A stretch of DNA of 6,328 bases from Bacteroidota bacterium (GTDB taxonomy: Bacteria > Bacteroidota > Kryptoniia > Kryptoniales > JAKASW01), in the NCBI GenBank assembly GCA_021785235.1, contig JAJYGB010000092.1, positions 1 to 6,328 of the forward strand. Reading direction: 5' to 3'. Positions within the stretch are counted from its first letter, which is position 1, and each line of letters opens with the position of its first letter. The translations under genes were made by a program, and so were the position numbers. This document shows positions 4,033 through 6,328 of the stretch, piece after piece. The notes beneath the pieces were generated by a model, which did not search any database, was not told the DNA's origin, and saw only the letters and a list, made by a program, of their open reading frames with translations.

Positions 4033-6328
4033 TTAGTAATTCACCGCGATTGAGAATATCCAAGTCTTGACGCTTGGGTTGTTGAAGTAGTCGAGTCCCT
4101 GTCCGTTCGTCGGTCCGGTCAGGTTGGCTTGCGGATCAACGCCGGTGTACTTTGTCCACAAGGCGAGATTGCGGCCGATTACACTCAGCTGAACGCTTTC
4201 AAGACCGATCGTCTTCAACGGGATCGTGTAAGAGAGAGCCAATTGCTGGAGTCTTACGTAGCTACCGTCTTCAATGAACTGTTCCGCAGGTCCGGTGAAT
4301 CCGGAGCCCGGGCCATCATAGTAGTACGACTCGTCGACGATCACATTTCCACCGCCGAAGTTATGAACATAACCGCGGAAGGAGTACGTGCCGTCCGAAT
4401 TCTTTCTGAACGCCGCGCTGGCAGGCATTGTCGTAACGCCCCAGTCTTCTCCGTTCGCCATCTGGGCAACCGTGTAACCGTCATAGTTCAACAGAGTCGT
4501 AGCCTGGGTAGCGCTGATGGTAGTCCACCAGTTCTGGTCGCCTGCTTTTCCAAAGTAAGAAAGAGCGCCCTTCGTTCCGTTCCAGACTTGTCCTCCGACC
4601 TTCCAGTCGAAAGTGAAGCTGAACGTAAAACGCTGCAGACGGAAGGTATTCGTGACGCTGGCCACATATTTGGGGTTCGGGTCGCCGAGAACACCCGGTG
4701 TTGCAGCGTCGCCGACCGGAAACAGACCGTTGGATCCGCCACCGAGCGTGAGCGAGCCGTTCGCATTGCGCTCCCAGCGTGTTCCATAGAGTACGCCGAC
4801 TTGCTGGCCAAGAATCGCCTCAGAAGCGGGATCCGTGAACCCGGAGAGGAATACGTTTGTAACGCCGGACAGATCGTAAACAATGTTATGATTCGTGGAC
4901 CAATTGCCGACAGTCTGCCATGAGAAATTACCGAATCTCAGCCAGTCTACTGTCAACTGAGCTTCGTATCCCACATTGCTCATCTTTGCGGCGTTTGAGT
5001 TTATCAACGAGAATCCGGAAGACGGTGCGACGTTCAGGCCGAGGATTGCATCAGTCGTGATGTCATGATAGGCCGTCAGACTCATGGACACGCGATCGTC
5101 AAGGAGTCTCATATCAACGCCGAATTCAGACTCGGTAGTTTTCTCGGGGCCGAGTGTAGCATTACCGAGGGTCGTGGAGCTAACAACTCCACCACCGTAA
5201 TATTGAAGCCCTATTCCGGGGCCCCAGCCGTTTCCTATAATTGGGTTGGCGACAACATAGGTGTTGGTCGAATACGCTGGCGGTTGCACGGCTGCTTCAC
5301 CATAGGCCGCTCTCAGCTTGCCGTACGTAAGTATCGAGTTGTCCTTGAAAATGGGGAGCTGTGTGAACTCCCATGCCACACTCGCCGACGGATAAAAGAA
5401 GAGAGAAGGCACATCGGGACCATACGTCGACGAGCTTTCATCACGTCCGGATAGCGTGAAGAACAACTGCTTGTAGAAGTTCAAATTCAACTGGCCATAG
5501 AGGGCCGCGTTGCGCGTGATTATTTTCGATTCTCCGGGCGCATAGCTCGCCGCGTTCCCCAATGTAGGGGGGGCTGTCGGTATTATGAAGTCCGTGCCGA
5601 CGATACCAGTATTGTCGTATTGCGTGTTATCGAGGTGGAAACCGACCAACAATGTCGAAGAGAATTCATCCGAGAACGAATGATTTGCGCGGCCCATCAG
5701 ATCTGAGTTAACCATATAGGATGTGTTAACGTTGCGAATCAGCTGTCCGAGTTTCTGGCTGGCGTCATACGGAGCAAGCTCAGTGTTATCGCGGTCGGTT
5801 ATGTAGTCCACACCGGCTCTGTAAGTGAAGTTAAGCCAGTCGGCCGCGTCATATGAAATGGAGCTGGATCCGGTCAAATGGTCGAGTGCGATCGTTGTCG
5901 GATTCATGTACACGCTGAAGAAGGGGTTATCGTATCCCATCCCCTTTGTAGGATCTCCAGCGCCGTTCCTGTATGTTCTCTGCACACCGGGCGTGATGGC
6001 TCCGGCCGGAGACACATAGTTCACGAGATAAGGAAGATTGTTGAAGTCAGGCGACGTACGATAAGCACCAAGGAGCAGTCCTGAGATGTTGGATCCCTGC
6101 TGGATACGATCCGAGCTGCTGTTGACATAGGCCGCGTTGAGGTCGATGGTCAGGCCTTGCGCGAATGTTCGTGTCACCGAAGTCCTGATGGAAGTCTGGT
6201 CGTATGCCGAATTCGCTTTGACGACGCCGTTCTGTCCCAGTCGGTCCACATCCAGGTAGAAATTGCCGCTCTGATCAGCCCCGCTGATCGTCGCGCCGTA
6301 TTGCTGCGACACCGCCGGGCTGAAGAGT
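4033..6328 (-). CDS. SusC/RagA-family TonB-linked outer-membrane transporter, 5'-truncated by window edge
   Basis: The frame is open from base 6328 to a TAA at 4033, about 765 residues; a GTG at 6312 is internal, not a true start, because LFSPAV is encoded before it in frame. Full-length SusC proteins are about 950-1100 residues, so the signal peptide, the carboxypeptidase-D-like domain and most or all of the plug are outside. What is present is essentially the 22-strand barrel. Family marks, counting from the GTG: RTSPDFNN near residue 90, TESEFGVDMRLLDDRVSMSL with a following AYHD in mid-barrel, the NVGYEAQLTVDW strand, and the C-terminal block GRNLALWTKYTGVDPQ (713-728), GLDYFNNPS, ending IFSIAVNY. 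The terminal aromatic residue is the usual barrel-assembly signal. It would drive TonB-dependent import of ligand captured by the adjacent SusD lid. Substrate unknown; no frameshift or internal stop seen. Confidence 0.96.
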   Translation of the reverse strand, partial: LFSPAVSQQYGATISGADQSGNFYLDVDRLGQNGVVKANSAYDQTSIRTSVTRTFAQGLTIDLNAAYVNSSSDRIQQGSNISGLLLGAYRTSPDFNNLPYLVNYVSPAGAITPGVQRTYRNGAGDPTKGMGYDNPFFSVYMNPTTIALDHLTGSSSISYDAADWLNFTYRAGVDYITDRDNTELAPYDASQKLGQLIRNVNTSYMVNSDLMGRANHSFSDEFSSTLLVGFHLDNTQYDNTGIVGTDFIIPTAPPTLGNAASYAPGESKIITRNAALYGQLNLNFYKQLFFTLSGRDESSSTYGPDVPSLFFYPSASVAWEFTQLPIFKDNSILTYGKLRAAYGEAAVQPPAYSTNTYVVANPIIGNGWGPGIGLQYYGGGVVSSTTLGNATLGPEKTTESEFGVDMRLLDDRVSMSLTAYHDITTDAILGLNVAPSSGFSLINSNAAKMSNVGYEAQLTVDWLRFGNFSWQTVGNWSTNHNIVYDLSGVTNVFLSGFTDPASEAILGQQVGVLYGTRWERNANGSLTLGGGSNGLFPVGDAATPGVLGDPNPKYVASVTNTFRLQRFTFSFTFDWKVGGQVWNGTKGALSYFGKAGDQNWWTTISATQATTLLNYDGYTVAQMANGEDWGVTTMPASAAFRKNSDGTYSFRGYVHNFGGGNVIVDESYYYDGPGSGFTGPAEQFIEDGSYVRLQQLALSYTIPLKTIGLESVQLSVIGRNLALWTKYTGVDPQANLTGPTNGQGLDYFNNPSVKTWIFSIAVNY

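Noticed and set aside
4129..4923. 264-codon plus-strand open frame within the SusC region
   Set aside because: It is antisense to the SusC barrel, with no family resemblance or start signals; the minus-strand frame is continuous and well supported.
6310..6312. GTG at 6312 as the true start of the SusC-like protein
   Set aside because: The frame remains open to the window edge, there is no ribosome site, and a SusC protein needs a signal peptide and plug domain upstream.

Overview
The window reads as part of a chromosome from the Bacteroidota/Ignavibacteria side of the FCB group. It carries a SusC/SusD-type outer-membrane uptake pair, which is largely confined to that group and a few relatives such as Gemmatimonadota. 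GC content looks like roughly 50-55% by eye. Several genes have recognisable Shine-Dalgarno sequences, which argues mildly against a typical class Bacteroidia genome and for a deeper-branching lineage. The exact taxon cannot be fixed from this sequence.

Every convincing gene lies on the minus strand, so the reading order runs from the right edge to the left. From 6328 to 4033 is the beta-barrel part of a SusC/RagA TonB-dependent transporter whose N-terminus lies outside the window. Thirteen bases later comes its partner, a SusD-like lipoprotein (4019-2610). The pair ends at a strong intrinsic terminator (2569-2534). A separate unit follows: a predicted sigma70-like promoter (2468-2440), a soluble coiled-coil protein of unknown function (2416-1760), and a small membrane-anchored OmpA-like peptidoglycan-binding protein (1654-1052). 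No terminator is visible between these two, so they may be co-transcribed. After a 145-base gap with a TATAAT-containing promoter comes a biotin-dependent acyl-CoA carboxylase carboxyltransferase subunit (propionyl-CoA carboxylase beta / methylmalonyl-CoA decarboxylase alpha type). It begins at 906 and runs off the left edge.

Functionally these are three neighbouring modules. The SusC/SusD pair imports an unidentified nutrient across the outer membrane. The coiled-coil/OmpA pair is of unknown role, and its OmpA member probably links the inner membrane to the cell wall. The carboxylase belongs to propionyl-CoA/methylmalonyl-CoA metabolism. Nothing seen ties the three into one pathway. I found no RNA genes, CRISPR, insertion sequences or phage signatures. 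The least explained object is the coiled-coil protein at 1760-2416. I see no clear evidence for an entirely new system.
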